A DNA stretch of 37,142 nucleotides from Affinirhizobium straminoryzae (GCF_007004135.1 NZ_VJMG01000031.1:1-37142), one strand, 5' to 3'. Numbered from the stretch's first letter, positions 18,431 through 28,735 are shown. A program made the numbers and translations. The notes: generated by a model not told the origin, from the letters alone.

Positions 18431-19045
18431 TCAGGCAGCCTTTGCCAGTTCCTCGGTGCGGCTCTTGGCGGAAGCGAGCGCCTTTTCGACGGCTTCCGGA
18501 CCGAAGGCGAGGCCTTCGACGTAAAGAACTTCCACGTCGGTCATGCCGAGGAAGCCGAGAACGGTCTTCAGGTACGGCACGGCATGGTTCAGCGGAGCGG
18601 CCGGGCCATCCGAATAGACGCCGGCAGCGGCGAGAACGACGTAGACCTTCTTGCCCTTGACGAGGCCTTCCGGGCCTTCAGCCGTGTAGCGGAAGGTCAC
18701 GCCGGCGCGGGCGATGTTGTCGATCCAGCTCTTCAGGCCGGAATAGATGTTGAAGTTGATGAGACCGGTGCCGATGACGATTTCGTCGGCAGCCTGCAGC
18801 TCGGAAACCAGCGCGTCGGAGATTTCGGCAGCAGCAGCTTCTTCGGCATTGCGGTCGGCCGGAGCCTTGCGGATGGCCGAGGTGGTAACGGTGTCGAGGT
18901 GGGCGATCGGGTTGGCGCCGAGGTCGCGCACGGCGATGTCACCGTTCGAGCGGGCGGCCAGAGCCGAGGCCAGGTCGGTCGCAACCTTGGTGGAGACCGA
19001 TTCTTCGCCACGCGGGCTGGAGGTGATGAGCAGGATCTTGGACAT
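18431..19045 (-). CDS. azoR: FMN-dependent NADH-azoreductase
   Basis: A 204-residue flavodoxin-fold flavoenzyme that reduces azo bonds and quinones with NADH. The N-terminal FMN-binding region (KILLITSSPRGEESVSTKVA), INFNIYSGLKSWIDNIARAG near residue 97-116 and the AAAGVYSDGP segment near 141 all match AzoR. Length is typical. The gene is divergent from a LysR-type regulator with a 129-base gap, the usual arrangement in which the regulator controls the enzyme. It ends in a strong terminator. Confidence 0.93.
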   Translation of the reverse strand: MSKILLITSSPRGEESVSTKVATDLASALAARSNGDIAVRDLGANPIAHLDTVTTSAIRKAPADRNAEEAAAAEISDALVSELQAADEIVIGTGLINFNIYSGLKSWIDNIARAGVTFRYTAEGPEGLVKGKKVYVVLAAAGVYSDGPAAPLNHAVPYLKTVLGFLGMTDVEVLYVEGLAFGPEAVEKALASAKSRTEELAKAA

Positions 19046-19174
19046 GTTTTGCGTTCCAGATGGGTTGTTCGGGGGAGGACACCGCCTCCATCGCGCTGCA
19101 ACATAGGGAATGGACACCCATCCAGAAAATGGAGATAATCTCGAACGAAGCCATCAACTGTGTGGATGATACCC

Positions 19175-20140
19175 ATGGACGCCAATCCGACGCTCGACCA
19201 GCTGCAGGTCTTTCTCGCCGTGGCGGAAAGCGGCAGCTTTTCTGCGGCCTCCCGGCGGCTCAACCGGGCACAGTCGGTGGTCAGCTATACGATTGCCAAT
19301 CTCGAGGCACAGCTGGAAGTGTCGCTGTTCGAGCGCAGCGGCTCGCGCCAGACGCGGCTGACCGATGCCGGCAAGGCGCTTCTGGCCGATGCCCGCCGCA
19401 TCCATTCCGACCTGCAGGTGATGCGCGCCCGCGCCAAGGCTCTGAAGCAGGGGCTTGAGGCGGATGTTTCGCTTGCCATCAGCAACATGGTGCCGACCGA
19501 TGCCGTGGTAGAGGCGCTCAGCGAATTCGGCCGACGGTTCCCCACGGTGGCGCTCAGCCTGCATGCCGGCGAACTCGGCATGGTGATGGATCTGGTGTCG
19601 AGCGGCCGGGCTTCGGTCGGCGTCGGCGGCGCGCTGCTGAAGCAGGACGATACGCTGACGGTGGAAAAGATCGGCCATTCCTTCATGATTCCCGTTGCCG
19701 CTGCCGATCATCCGCTGGCGCAGATCGGCCGTGTTCTGACCCGCCGTGACGTGCGCGAGGAGATCCAGCTGGTGGTGACGGATGCCTCTGGCATCACCCA
19801 GGGGCGGGATTTCAACGTGCTCTCCTACAAGACCTGGCGCGTCAGCGACATCGCCACCAAGCATCAGCTGATTCGCGGCGGACTGGGCTGGGGCGGGCTG
19901 CCGGCACCGCTGATCCGTGAGGATATCGCCTCCGGACGACTGGTCCCGCTCAACATCGATGCCTACGAGACGAGCGAATATCCGCTCTACTACATCCGCC
20001 GCACGGCACATCCGCCGGGACCGGCCACCAGCTGGCTGATCGAGACGCTGGCGCATCGCCTCAGCCATTGCCCGAGCCGGGACACCTTCGAACAGCTGAT
20101 GACCGCCGATGGAGCCTCGCGCCGGCTGGCGGCGGAATAG
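19175..20140 (+). CDS. LysR-family transcriptional regulator, divergent from azoR
   Basis: A 321-residue regulator. The winged helix-turn-helix is at about residues 6-65 (LDQLQVFLAVAESGSFSAAS then VSYTIANLEAQLEVSLFERS), with the usual linker helix and a periplasmic-binding-like effector domain from about residue 90. The ATG at 19175 is chosen over a codon five residues upstream. Divergence from azoR with a short shared gap suggests it controls azoR in response to a quinone or electrophile, which is inference. The gap contains an ATGG-N4-CCAT palindrome near 19107 that could be part of its operator. Confidence 0.92.
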   Translation: MDANPTLDQLQVFLAVAESGSFSAASRRLNRAQSVVSYTIANLEAQLEVSLFERSGSRQTRLTDAGKALLADARRIHSDLQVMRARAKALKQGLEADVSLAISNMVPTDAVVEALSEFGRRFPTVALSLHAGELGMVMDLVSSGRASVGVGGALLKQDDTLTVEKIGHSFMIPVAAADHPLAQIGRVLTRRDVREEIQLVVTDASGITQGRDFNVLSYKTWRVSDIATKHQLIRGGLGWGGLPAPLIREDIASGRLVPLNIDAYETSEYPLYYIRRTAHPPGPATSWLIETLAHRLSHCPSRDTFEQLMTADGASRRLAAE

Positions 20141-20363
20141 TGTGGCGAAAGCGGGATGTCGCAGCGGTCGACCGCCTGACGCTCATTTTCAGAAATAAGC
20201 CAAGTTGTCCGGGGCGAACCGTTGTATTTTTACGACGCTCTTCTCAAGACATGTGCCACCGGCGAAACAGTTGATGCGGTTCGTCGTTTAGGACAGTGAA
20301 CCTTTTGCTGTCTCGGTCCGTAATCAAAACGCTACAGACCACGCATGTGGGAGCAGGATCGAG

Positions 20364-20717
20364 TTGCAGCATCCGAAAATCGTCATCGTCGCCGCGGCGG
20401 ATTTCGTCTCCGATGCCGTCCGGCGTGCCTGGAACAAGGCGGGCGTCGAGATCGTCGGCCCTCTTCTGCTCGATCCGCCGGGTGAGACCGTGCTGCGGGA
20501 TGCCTTCGGCGTGTTGCTGGATGTGACGCTGGAGGCGGATGTGCTGTTTGCCCATTCGCAGGCCCTGATCGAGCGCGACATTCCCTTTCTCTTCGTCGTT
20601 CGGCAGGCGCGGCCGGAAAGCGGCCTCGACCCCTTCGTGGTCAGCGAGGATCCGCAGGATATTCACGCCATCTTCGAGGCACTGGGCTGGGAACGGCACG
20701 AAGGCGTGCTGCACTGA
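20364..20717 (+). CDS. Receiver-like (degenerate REC) protein
   Basis: A 117-residue protein with an alternating strand/helix pattern of a response-regulator receiver: KIVIVAAADFVSDAVRRAWNKAG, then VLLDVTL (an Asp in the phospho-acceptor position), then IPFLFVV and a final FVVSEDPQDIHAIFEAL. The acidic pair normally near residue 10 is missing (AAAD), and the conserved Lys of strand 5 is absent, so phosphorylation is doubtful. The start is a TTG at 20364 with AGGA five bases upstream. The long opposite-strand frame over this locus looks like a shadow. Function unknown; possibly a pseudo-receiver acting by protein contact. Confidence 0.7.
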   Translation: MQHPKIVIVAAADFVSDAVRRAWNKAGVEIVGPLLLDPPGETVLRDAFGVLLDVTLEADVLFAHSQALIERDIPFLFVVRQARPESGLDPFVVSEDPQDIHAIFEALGWERHEGVLH

Positions 20718-20760
20718 CCCGCTTTGGCCCGTTTGCTCCAGGCGTCTGATTGCCGAAACG

Positions 20761-20794
20761 GCAAGGCCGCCGGCGCGGACGCCGGCGGCCTTGC
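20761..20794. terminator. Strong hairpin between convergent genes
   Basis: Perfect 15-base arms (gcaaggccgccggcg / cgccggcggccttgc) with a four-base loop lie between the receiver-like gene and the nucleotidase, 43 and 27 bases from their stops. The T content after the stem is modest on both strands; it probably works as a bidirectional terminator. Confidence 0.65.
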
Positions 20795-20821
20795 GAACTT
20801 TAGCTGGGGTTGGATCCCGCC

Positions 20822-22810
<1,989 letters not shown>

Positions 22811-22964
22811 GGAGCTCTCCCTCAGTCGTTGGCGACGGAACTGTAAGGCCAAATGTCACGGCAAAGCATCAGGAAAATGACAGTGCATCGGACGGAACCC
22901 TGCGGGGCGTGTCCTCTTTGCGTCAGGGGCGGGACTACTGGCGCCGGCGGGTCTTGTGACAATC

Positions 22965-22977
22965 TTCGATATATCTT
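22965..22977 (+). promoter_or_regulatory. Operator-like motif, distal copy
   Basis: The sequence ttcgatatatctt occurs here and again at 23060-23072 with identical bases; the copies are 95 bp apart in the same orientation. Confidence 0.5.
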
Positions 22978-23057
22978 CTTATGATCCCGCGCCGGACGGA
23001 TCGCAGCATTTGCAGGCTGTCTCGCCGTCTGTATCCGTTGAAGCGAAAAAAGATCGG

Positions 23058-23117
23058 TTTTCGATATATCTTGTCTTGCAAAGGGAGAGATCCGGATTAT
23101 CTTAGATATATCGAAAA
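23058..23117 (+). promoter_or_regulatory. Inverted repeat operator upstream of padR
   Basis: Perfect 14-base arms ttttcgatatatct (23058-23071) and agatatatcgaaaa (23104-23117) are separated by 32 bases and end 19 bases before the padR start. Together with the copy at 22965 they are good candidates for PadR autoregulation. The core motif tcgatatatct is itself close to a palindrome. Confidence 0.65.
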
Positions 23118-23136
23118 ACAATCGAGAGGATTGACG

Positions 23137-23805
23137 ATGTTTGGACGTAAATGTGACGAGGGTGCCGGTCGCGGCCACCGGATGCGGATGGACCTTGAAG
23201 GGCTGTTTGCCATGCGTGGCGAGGGCTTTGGCCGAGGCTTCGGCCGGGGCGGCCGCGGGCGCGGTTTTGGAGACGGCGGGGACGATGGCGGCGACAACCG
23301 GATCGGCCGCTTTCTCCTTCAGGGCGACCTCCGGCTGCTGGTGCTGGCGCTGATCGAGAAGGAGCCGCGCCATGGCTACGAGATCATCCGCCATGTCGAG
23401 GAACTGACCTATGGCTTCTATGCGCCGAGCCCCGGCGTCATCTATCCGACGCTGACCTATCTGGAAGAGGCGGGTTACATTTCCGCGGAAACGGATGGCA
23501 ACAAGAAGCGCTATTCCATCACCGAGGAAGGGCGGGCGCATCTCGACAGCAATCGCGGACCGGCCGGCGCCATTCTGGAGCGGCTGTCGATGGTGGCCGA
23601 GCGCATCCGCCAGCGTCGCGAAGGCGGTCGCGGACGCCACGAGGAGCAGGGCCCGGATCTGCCGCGCAGCGTCGACGCCGCCCTGCTCAATCTGCGCGAG
23701 GTCATCGCCCGCCGTCTCGGCAAGGATGAACGCCGCGCGGGCGAGATGGTGAAGCTGCTGTTGCAGGTCGCCGAGGATCTGGATGCGGATCCGGCCCGCG
23801 ACTGA
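23137..23805 (+). CDS. PadR-family regulator with Gly/Arg-rich N-terminal extension
   Basis: A 222-residue DNA-binding protein. Residues 1-55 form a low-complexity extension rich in G, R and D, with one Cys and one His near the start (GRKCDEGAGRGH). The PadR winged helix is at about 58-135: GDLRLLVLALIEKEPRHGYEI, then YAPSPGVIYPTLTYLEEAGYI, then NKKRYSITEEGRAHLD. A C-terminal helical dimerisation region with charged repeats follows. The plan resembles E. coli YqjI, a metal-binding PadR protein with an N-terminal extension, though the His-rich character of YqjI is mostly absent here. The ATG at 23137 follows GAGAGGA. Three copies of a likely operator lie upstream. Confidence 0.9.
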   Translation: MFGRKCDEGAGRGHRMRMDLEGLFAMRGEGFGRGFGRGGRGRGFGDGGDDGGDNRIGRFLLQGDLRLLVLALIEKEPRHGYEIIRHVEELTYGFYAPSPGVIYPTLTYLEEAGYISAETDGNKKRYSITEEGRAHLDSNRGPAGAILERLSMVAERIRQRREGGRGRHEEQGPDLPRSVDAALLNLREVIARRLGKDERRAGEMVKLLLQVAEDLDADPARD

Positions 23806-23837
23806 CCGCTTCCCTCCGCCCCATGGACCGGGCCGTC

Positions 23838-24308
23838 TCAGGCCCGGTCGATCCGGCACTGGTAGCAATTGTTGCGGGCCGAGCGGACATGCACATAGGC
23901 GATGTCGTCGCGCTCGAGCAGGGTTGCCGCGCGTGTGGCAATTGCGTGGGTTGGTGTCACGGCTCCGGTGCCATAGACGATACGGTCGTTGTCATCATAG
24001 CCGCGCACGATGTAATCCGGGCTCTCCAGCATCGGCGGCAGAACCTCGACGGCCTCGTAGCGGCGGCAGGCCTTTGCATGCAGGAAGATCGGTCCGGTTT
24101 CCGCATAGGGCTGCAGTTTGGGGAAGGGGCGATAGGCCAGAACGAGCATCGCTTCGCCGGCCTCGATGAAGCCAAGGCAATGGCGGCAGGGCATGCCGCC
24201 CCCGGGCGAGATCGCGCGTTCCGGCGGATTGCCATAGCCGTCCGGTCTGCCCTCGCGAAAACCTGCTGCGATATCACTCGGCATGGCGGTGAAGCGGATG
24301 GTGTGCAT
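23838..24308 (-). CDS. DUF1203-family protein
   Basis: A 156-residue cytoplasmic protein. It matches my recollection of DUF1203: PCRHCLGFIEAGEAMLVLAYRPF, FLHAKAC, then YDDNDRIVYGTGAV and HVRSARNNCYQCRIDR. The paired CxxC motifs (CRHC and CYQC) plus the HAKAC Cys/His suggest a metal site. The start at 24308 has AGGAA eight bases upstream. Function is unknown. Its end lies 32 bases from the padR stop in convergent orientation, so a terminator is not resolvable between them. Confidence 0.8.
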   Translation of the reverse strand: MHTIRFTAMPSDIAAGFREGRPDGYGNPPERAISPGGGMPCRHCLGFIEAGEAMLVLAYRPFPKLQPYAETGPIFLHAKACRRYEAVEVLPPMLESPDYIVRGYDDNDRIVYGTGAVTPTHAIATRAATLLERDDIAYVHVRSARNNCYQCRIDRA

Positions 24309-24479
24309 GTCGCTATTCCTGTTGTGCAATGCCGGCCATCCTGCGGGGCGGCGTGCCCCGCTTCCACCCGATTCCTGCGCAACATGCCGATCATCCCCCC
24401 ATCTCAGGTTCTCACCAAAAGGTGGATGGTCTTTGCGGCGCGCCTCCGCTATGGAGCGCCAGATAATCGGTGCCTTCCC

Positions 24480-25298
24480 ATGACGCGTTTTCTTTCCTCC
24501 CTTGCTTCTCTCCTGTTGACCGCTGCGGTTGCCACTCCGGTGTTTGCGCTCGATTCCGCTGCTGTGCCGGCTCAGGTTTCTCCGCTGCCGAAGGTGCCGG
24601 CGCAAGCGCCGGCGATACGTGCAGCAAAGCTGCTCGAGCCGACCCTGCGTCTGCCGAAAAGCAAGATCCCCGGCGAGGTGCGCGTGGCGCTGACCTTCGA
24701 TGCCTGCATGGGCGATGTGGATCAGCGCATCCTTTCTGTCCTCGTCTCGGAAAAGATCCCGGCCACCATCTTCGTCACGGCGCGCTGGCTGCGCCGCAAC
24801 CCGCAGACGCTTGCGGTGTTCAAGGCGCATCCGGAGCAGTTCGAGCTGGAAAACCACGGCGAAAACCATGTGCCGGCGGTGGATCAGCCGATGCAGATCT
24901 ATGGCATCGCGGCGGCCGGCTCGCCGCAGGCGGTGGAACGGGAGGTGGCGGGCGGCGCCGGCGCCATGCTGGCGGCAAGCCTCCCCGCCCCGCGCTGGTT
25001 CCGTGGCGCGACGGCGAAATACGATGTCTCGGCCATGACGCAGATCCGTGGCATGGGCTTTCGCATTGCCGGCTATTCCGTCAATGGCGATGGCGGCTCA
25101 CTGCTGGGCGCTGCCATGTCTGAAAAGCATATTGCCGGCGCCAGGGACGGCGATGTGGTGCTCGCCCATATCAACCAGCCGACCCATGCGGCCGGCGAGG
25201 GCGTTGCCCAGGGCATCCTCGCGCTGAAGCGCCGCGGCGTGACGTTCGTGCGTCTCGCCGATGTTCCGGATCTCACCGACGAGACGTTGATGCACTGA
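24480..25298 (+). CDS. Secreted polysaccharide deacetylase-family protein
   Basis: A 272-residue exported protein with a Sec signal peptide (TRFLSSLASLLLTAAVATPVFA, cleavage near residue 23), followed by a P/A-rich linker and a NodB-homology catalytic domain. Motif 1 is TFDACMGD, an atypical form of TFDD; motif 2, the metal-binding histidine pair, is ENHGENH; motif 3 is WFRGATAKYD; and VLAHIN supplies the late His. It would remove acetyl groups from a cell-surface polysaccharide or a related N-linked group, but the substrate is unknown. The start at 24480 is chosen to give a correct signal peptide; the ribosome site is weak. Confidence 0.85.
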   Translation: MTRFLSSLASLLLTAAVATPVFALDSAAVPAQVSPLPKVPAQAPAIRAAKLLEPTLRLPKSKIPGEVRVALTFDACMGDVDQRILSVLVSEKIPATIFVTARWLRRNPQTLAVFKAHPEQFELENHGENHVPAVDQPMQIYGIAAAGSPQAVEREVAGGAGAMLAASLPAPRWFRGATAKYDVSAMTQIRGMGFRIAGYSVNGDGGSLLGAAMSEKHIAGARDGDVVLAHINQPTHAAGEGVAQGILALKRRGVTFVRLADVPDLTDETLMH

Positions 25299-25308
25299 AG
25301 GCGGACAA

Positions 25309-25340
25309 GGGCAGGGACGCCACGAAGGCCGACCCTGCCC
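25309..25340. terminator. Possible bidirectional hairpin between convergent genes
   Basis: Perfect eight-base arms (gggcaggg / ccctgccc) with a 16-base loop lie between the deacetylase stop and the stop of the sulfurtransferase fusion. No T run, so weak. Confidence 0.4.
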
Positions 25341-25352
25341 TGACCGGAAGGC

Positions 25353-26768
25353 TCAGTCGCGCTTGGCGAGTGCCAGCAGTTCCGCATCCGACATCGGCTC
25401 GACCCAGGCCTCGCTGGTGCCGACGGGAGCAAAGCCCATCATCTGGTAGAGCGGCAGTGCGCGTGGATGATCGAGCGTGTTGGTCGAAACGATCACTTTC
25501 TTCGGGTTCATTTGCCAGGCCGAATAGAGCGCCTGCAACAGGAACCATTTGCCGATGCCAAGGCCGAGCGCGTGTTCGAATAGGCCGAAGTAGGAAAGCT
25601 CCACCACCTCGTCGCTCAGCTTGTTCAGCTCGAAAAAGCCGGCCGGCGCGCCGTTGACATAGAGAACCGTGACCGACACCCGCTCATTGCGCAGGATCGC
25701 CTCCAGCTCGTCATCGGGCATGCGCAGCCGCTTGTACCAGTGCCAGCGCTTGCCGACCTGACGGTAGAGATAGCGGTAATAGTGAAGCGGAATGTCCTTT
25801 GCCACGATGATCGCGGTGTGGAGATTGACCGGCATCGGCAGGCTCTGGCGCGGCGGTGCCGTCATTTCCAGCTGCGTCACATGTGCCTTGATCGGCCCAT
25901 GCGCCGGCGGATCGAGCGTCTCGGCCGGGCCGGTGACGACGGGCGTGTCGGCGCGGCTGCCCCATTCCGACCAGGAGCCGTCATAGAGCGAATTGTTGGT
26001 GTGCCCGAGCGATTCGAGCGCCAGCGTCACGACGGCGGCGGTGACGCCGGAGCCGCAGCTGGTGACGACGGGGCGCGACAGATCGATGCCGGCCTCGTCC
26101 ATCATCGCCTTCAACGTGTCGAGATCCTTGAGGTGCCCGCCCTCCGAAAGGCTGGCGGCCGGCAGGCTGCGGGCGCCCGGCATATGGCCGGAGCGCATGC
26201 CGGCGCGGGGTTCTGCCTCCTCGCCGGTGAAGCGTCCGCCGCCGCGGGCATCGACCACCTGTGCCGTGCCGTTGTCGACGATGCCGCGCATCTCCTCGAA
26301 GGTGGTGACGCGGCGACCGCGGAATTTCGGCGTGAAGACGGCCGGTTCCGGCTCCGGCAGGTCGGTTTCGAGCGGCCGTCCGTCGCGCTTCCAGCCGTCG
26401 AGGCCGCCGTCCAGCACATACACCTTTTCGGCGCCCATGGCGCGCAGCATCCACCAGACACGCGGCGCGGAAAAGAAGCCCGGGCCGTCATAGACGACTG
26501 TCACGTCACGCTCGCTGATTCCGAGCTTGCCCATTGTGTCGGCAAAGAAATCCGGCGAGGGTAGGGAATGCGGCAGGCCGGTGGCGTGGTCGGCAATCGC
26601 ATCCTGATCGAAGAAGACCGCGCCCGGAATATGGCCTTCCGCATATTCGGCGGCGCCATTGCGCTTCTGCGCCGGCAGATACCAGGAGGCATCCACGACG
26701 CGGAAGCCCGGCTGGCCCAGCTGGCTTTCCACCCAATCTGCCGAAACGACAAAACGGCTCTTGCCCAT
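25353..26768 (-). CDS. sseA: 3-mercaptopyruvate sulfurtransferase fused to GNAT acetyltransferase
   Basis: A 471-residue single frame with two parts. Residues 1-282 are a double-rhodanese sulfurtransferase: the first, inactive domain has YAEGHIPGAVFFD, and the second has the catalytic loop CGSGVTA with Cys238, typical of mercaptopyruvate-type enzymes rather than thiosulfate rhodaneses. After a linker (about 283-302) comes a GNAT domain: VTVLYVNGAPAGFFEL, VVELSYFGLFE and the acetyl-CoA loop HALGLGIGKWFL, ending YQMMGFAPVG. The usual sulfurtransferase is about 280 residues, so this is either a true fusion or a removed stop. An internal Met at 25865 could start the GNAT part alone, but its ribosome site is weak. 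It is third in an operon with cysK and alaX. Confidence 0.88.
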   Translation of the reverse strand: MGKSRFVVSADWVESQLGQPGFRVVDASWYLPAQKRNGAAEYAEGHIPGAVFFDQDAIADHATGLPHSLPSPDFFADTMGKLGISERDVTVVYDGPGFFSAPRVWWMLRAMGAEKVYVLDGGLDGWKRDGRPLETDLPEPEPAVFTPKFRGRRVTTFEEMRGIVDNGTAQVVDARGGGRFTGEEAEPRAGMRSGHMPGARSLPAASLSEGGHLKDLDTLKAMMDEAGIDLSRPVVTSCGSGVTAAVVTLALESLGHTNNSLYDGSWSEWGSRADTPVVTGPAETLDPPAHGPIKAHVTQLEMTAPPRQSLPMPVNLHTAIIVAKDIPLHYYRYLYRQVGKRWHWYKRLRMPDDELEAILRNERVSVTVLYVNGAPAGFFELNKLSDEVVELSYFGLFEHALGLGIGKWFLLQALYSAWQMNPKKVIVSTNTLDHPRALPLYQMMGFAPVGTSEAWVEPMSDAELLALAKRD

Positions 26769-26803
26769 GATTTACTCCTCAGCGCGCTTGAAATGGCCGC
26801 CGC

Positions 26804-27541
26804 TCAGGCCTCGTCGGCGGGCGTGCCGAAGCGGATGCGGAAGCGGCGGTTTTCCTTGCCCTTCTTTTCGATCTTCGCGATGTGAATCGCGCCGACCTCC
26901 TGGGTCTCGGAAACATGTGTGCCGCCGCATGGCTGGCTGTCAACGCTGGAGTTTTCCCCGATGCAGACCAGGCTGACGCGACCGAGGCCGATAGGCGGGC
27001 GCACGTTCTTGGATTTGACGATATCGGGATTTGCGAGGAGTTCCTCATCGGTGATCCAGTTCAGGAAAACCGGATGGTTTTCCGACACGAGCTGCATCAG
27101 CTTCGCCGTCACCTCGTCCTTGTCAATGATGTCGGTCATGTCGAAATCGACGCGCGATTCCTCCTCGCCGACGGCGGCACCGGTGATCGGGAAGGGGCAT
27201 ACGACCGACAGCAGATGGCAGGCGGTGTGCATGCGCATCAGCCGGTAGCGGCGCGGCCAGTCCACATGCAGCACGAGTTTTTCGCCGATCTCCGGAAGCT
27301 GTTCGCCCTCCAGCGGGACATGCAGGATCACGTCCTTCGTCTCGCCGTGGCGGGTCTGGCCAAGCGTAATGCGGCTGCCATCCGCGCGCTCCAGAAAGCC
27401 GGTATCCCCCGGCTGGCCGCCGGAGGTGGCATAGAAACAGGTCTGGTCCAGCTCGATGGCGCCATCCGCGCGAACCCCCGTCACCGTCGCTTCTGCCGTG
27501 GAGAGATAGAAGTCGTCGCGGTAGAGGGCTTTCGTGGGCAT
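26804..27541 (-). CDS. Alanyl-tRNA editing protein AlaX
   Basis: A 245-residue free-standing editing-domain protein that removes serine or glycine from mischarged tRNA-Ala. The metal-binding motif HTACH is near residue 110 and CGGTHV near residue 210; together they form the AlaX/ThrRS-type zinc site. The N-terminal YRDDFYLSTAEATVTGV and FYATSGGQPGDTG match AlaRS editing domains. Its start at 27541 is eight bases from the cysK stop and its stop is 35 bases from sseA, so the three genes form one operon. Placement beside cysteine synthase may link Ser-derived metabolism and tRNA quality control, which is inference. Confidence 0.92.
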   Translation of the reverse strand: MPTKALYRDDFYLSTAEATVTGVRADGAIELDQTCFYATSGGQPGDTGFLERADGSRITLGQTRHGETKDVILHVPLEGEQLPEIGEKLVLHVDWPRRYRLMRMHTACHLLSVVCPFPITGAAVGEEESRVDFDMTDIIDKDEVTAKLMQLVSENHPVFLNWITDEELLANPDIVKSKNVRPPIGLGRVSLVCIGENSSVDSQPCGGTHVSETQEVGAIHIAKIEKKGKENRRFRIRFGTPADEA

Positions 27542-27549
27542 GGACTTAC

Positions 27550-28587
27550 TCAGGCTGTCTGGAAGGGAATGTCGATGCTGCGTTTGTGCACCAGCCAGCC
27601 GGGAACGGGCAAGCCCTTGGATTTGAGGAAATCCGGATTGAACAGTTTTGACTGGTAGCGATTGCCGTAGTCGCACAGGATCGTCACGATGGTGTGGCCG
27701 GGCCCGAGATCCTCCGCCAGGCGGATGGCACCGGCAATGTTGATGCCGGATGAGCCGCCGAGGCACAGCCCCTCATTCTCGACGAGATCAAAGACCAGCG
27801 GCAGAGCTTCGGCATCCGTGATGCGATAGGCGAAATCCGGGGTGAAACCTTCGAGGTTGGCGGTGATGCGGCCCTGACCGATGCCCTCTGTGATGGAGGA
27901 ACCCTCGGATTTCAGTTCGCCATGCGCATAATAGTCGTAGAGAGCGGCGCCCTCCGGATCGGCAAGGCCGATCTTGATCGCAGGGTTCTTCGCCTTCAGG
28001 CCGATCCCGGTGCCGGCCAGCGTGCCGCCGGAGCCGACGGCGCAGATGAAGCCGTCCACCTTGCCGCCCGTCTGCTCCCAGATTTCCTGAGCGGTTGTTT
28101 CGATATGCGCCTCGCGATTGGCGATATTGTCGAACTGGTTGGCCCAGATCGCGCCGTTCGGCTCGGACTTGGCCAGTTCCTCTGCAAGGCGCCCGGAGAG
28201 TTTCACGTAGTTGTTCGGGTTCTTGTAGGGAACGGCCGGCACTTCCACCAACTCGGCGCCGAGCAGTTTCAGCGCATCCTTCTTTTCCTGGCTCTGGGTT
28301 TCCGGAATGACGATGACCGTGCGATAGCCGAGCGCCTTGGCGACCAGCGTGAGGCCGATGCCGGTATTGCCAGCGGTGCCTTCCACGATCACCCCGCCCG
28401 GACGCAGCAGGCCCTTCTTCTCCGCATCGCGGATGATGAAGAGTGCTGCGCGATCCTTCACCGACTGGCCGGGGTTCAGGAACTCGGCCTTGCCGAGGAT
28501 TTCGCAGCCCGTGCGGTCTGACGCGCCCTTGAGGCGGATCAGGGGCGTGTTGCCGATCGCGCTGAGGACGGACGGATGAATGGTCAT
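27550..28587 (-). CDS. cysK: Cysteine synthase (O-acetylserine sulfhydrylase)
   Basis: A 345-residue PLP enzyme that makes cysteine from O-acetylserine and sulfide. The catalytic Lys is K44 in NPGQSVKDRAA. The substrate loop VEGTAGNTG and the phosphate loop GSGGTLAGTG are intact, as is LCLGGSSG. It has the long C-terminal extension typical of this rhizobial form (ending WLVHKRSIDIPFQ). It is first in the cysK-alaX-sseA operon. The start at 28587 is supported by family alignment; the 207-base upstream region shows no sulfur-responsive site that I can name. Confidence 0.93.
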   Translation of the reverse strand: MTIHPSVLSAIGNTPLIRLKGASDRTGCEILGKAEFLNPGQSVKDRAALFIIRDAEKKGLLRPGGVIVEGTAGNTGIGLTLVAKALGYRTVIVIPETQSQEKKDALKLLGAELVEVPAVPYKNPNNYVKLSGRLAEELAKSEPNGAIWANQFDNIANREAHIETTAQEIWEQTGGKVDGFICAVGSGGTLAGTGIGLKAKNPAIKIGLADPEGAALYDYYAHGELKSEGSSITEGIGQGRITANLEGFTPDFAYRITDAEALPLVFDLVENEGLCLGGSSGINIAGAIRLAEDLGPGHTIVTILCDYGNRYQSKLFNPDFLKSKGLPVPGWLVHKRSIDIPFQTA

Positions 28588-28735
28588 GGAGCAGCCCTAT
28601 CTTACAAACACTGATTGACCTGCTTTTCCTACGTTGTCCGCCAACGAGCAAGGAATACCGTTCCGCTTCCACACATTCGCGAACAAAACCATCTCTCCCT
28701 TCGCCGGGAAAGCCGGCTTGCCACGGTCCTGTCTG

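Larger units (their letters stand above)
22811..23136. other. Intergenic region with repeated operator-like motif
   Basis: It separates divergent cpdB and padR. There is no gene. It contains three copies of an AT-rich motif (see the separate entries), so it probably carries the padR promoter and autoregulatory sites. Confidence 0.6.

Noticed and set aside
20244..20714. Minus-strand 156-residue frame opposite the receiver-like gene
   Set aside because: No fold-like pattern, while the plus frame shows a regular strand/helix alternation and a ribosome site.
23838..24869. Extended 343-codon form of the DUF1203 protein
   Set aside because: The N-terminal 187 residues are antisense to the deacetylase and have no motif; the ATG at 24308 with AGGAA gives the normal family length.
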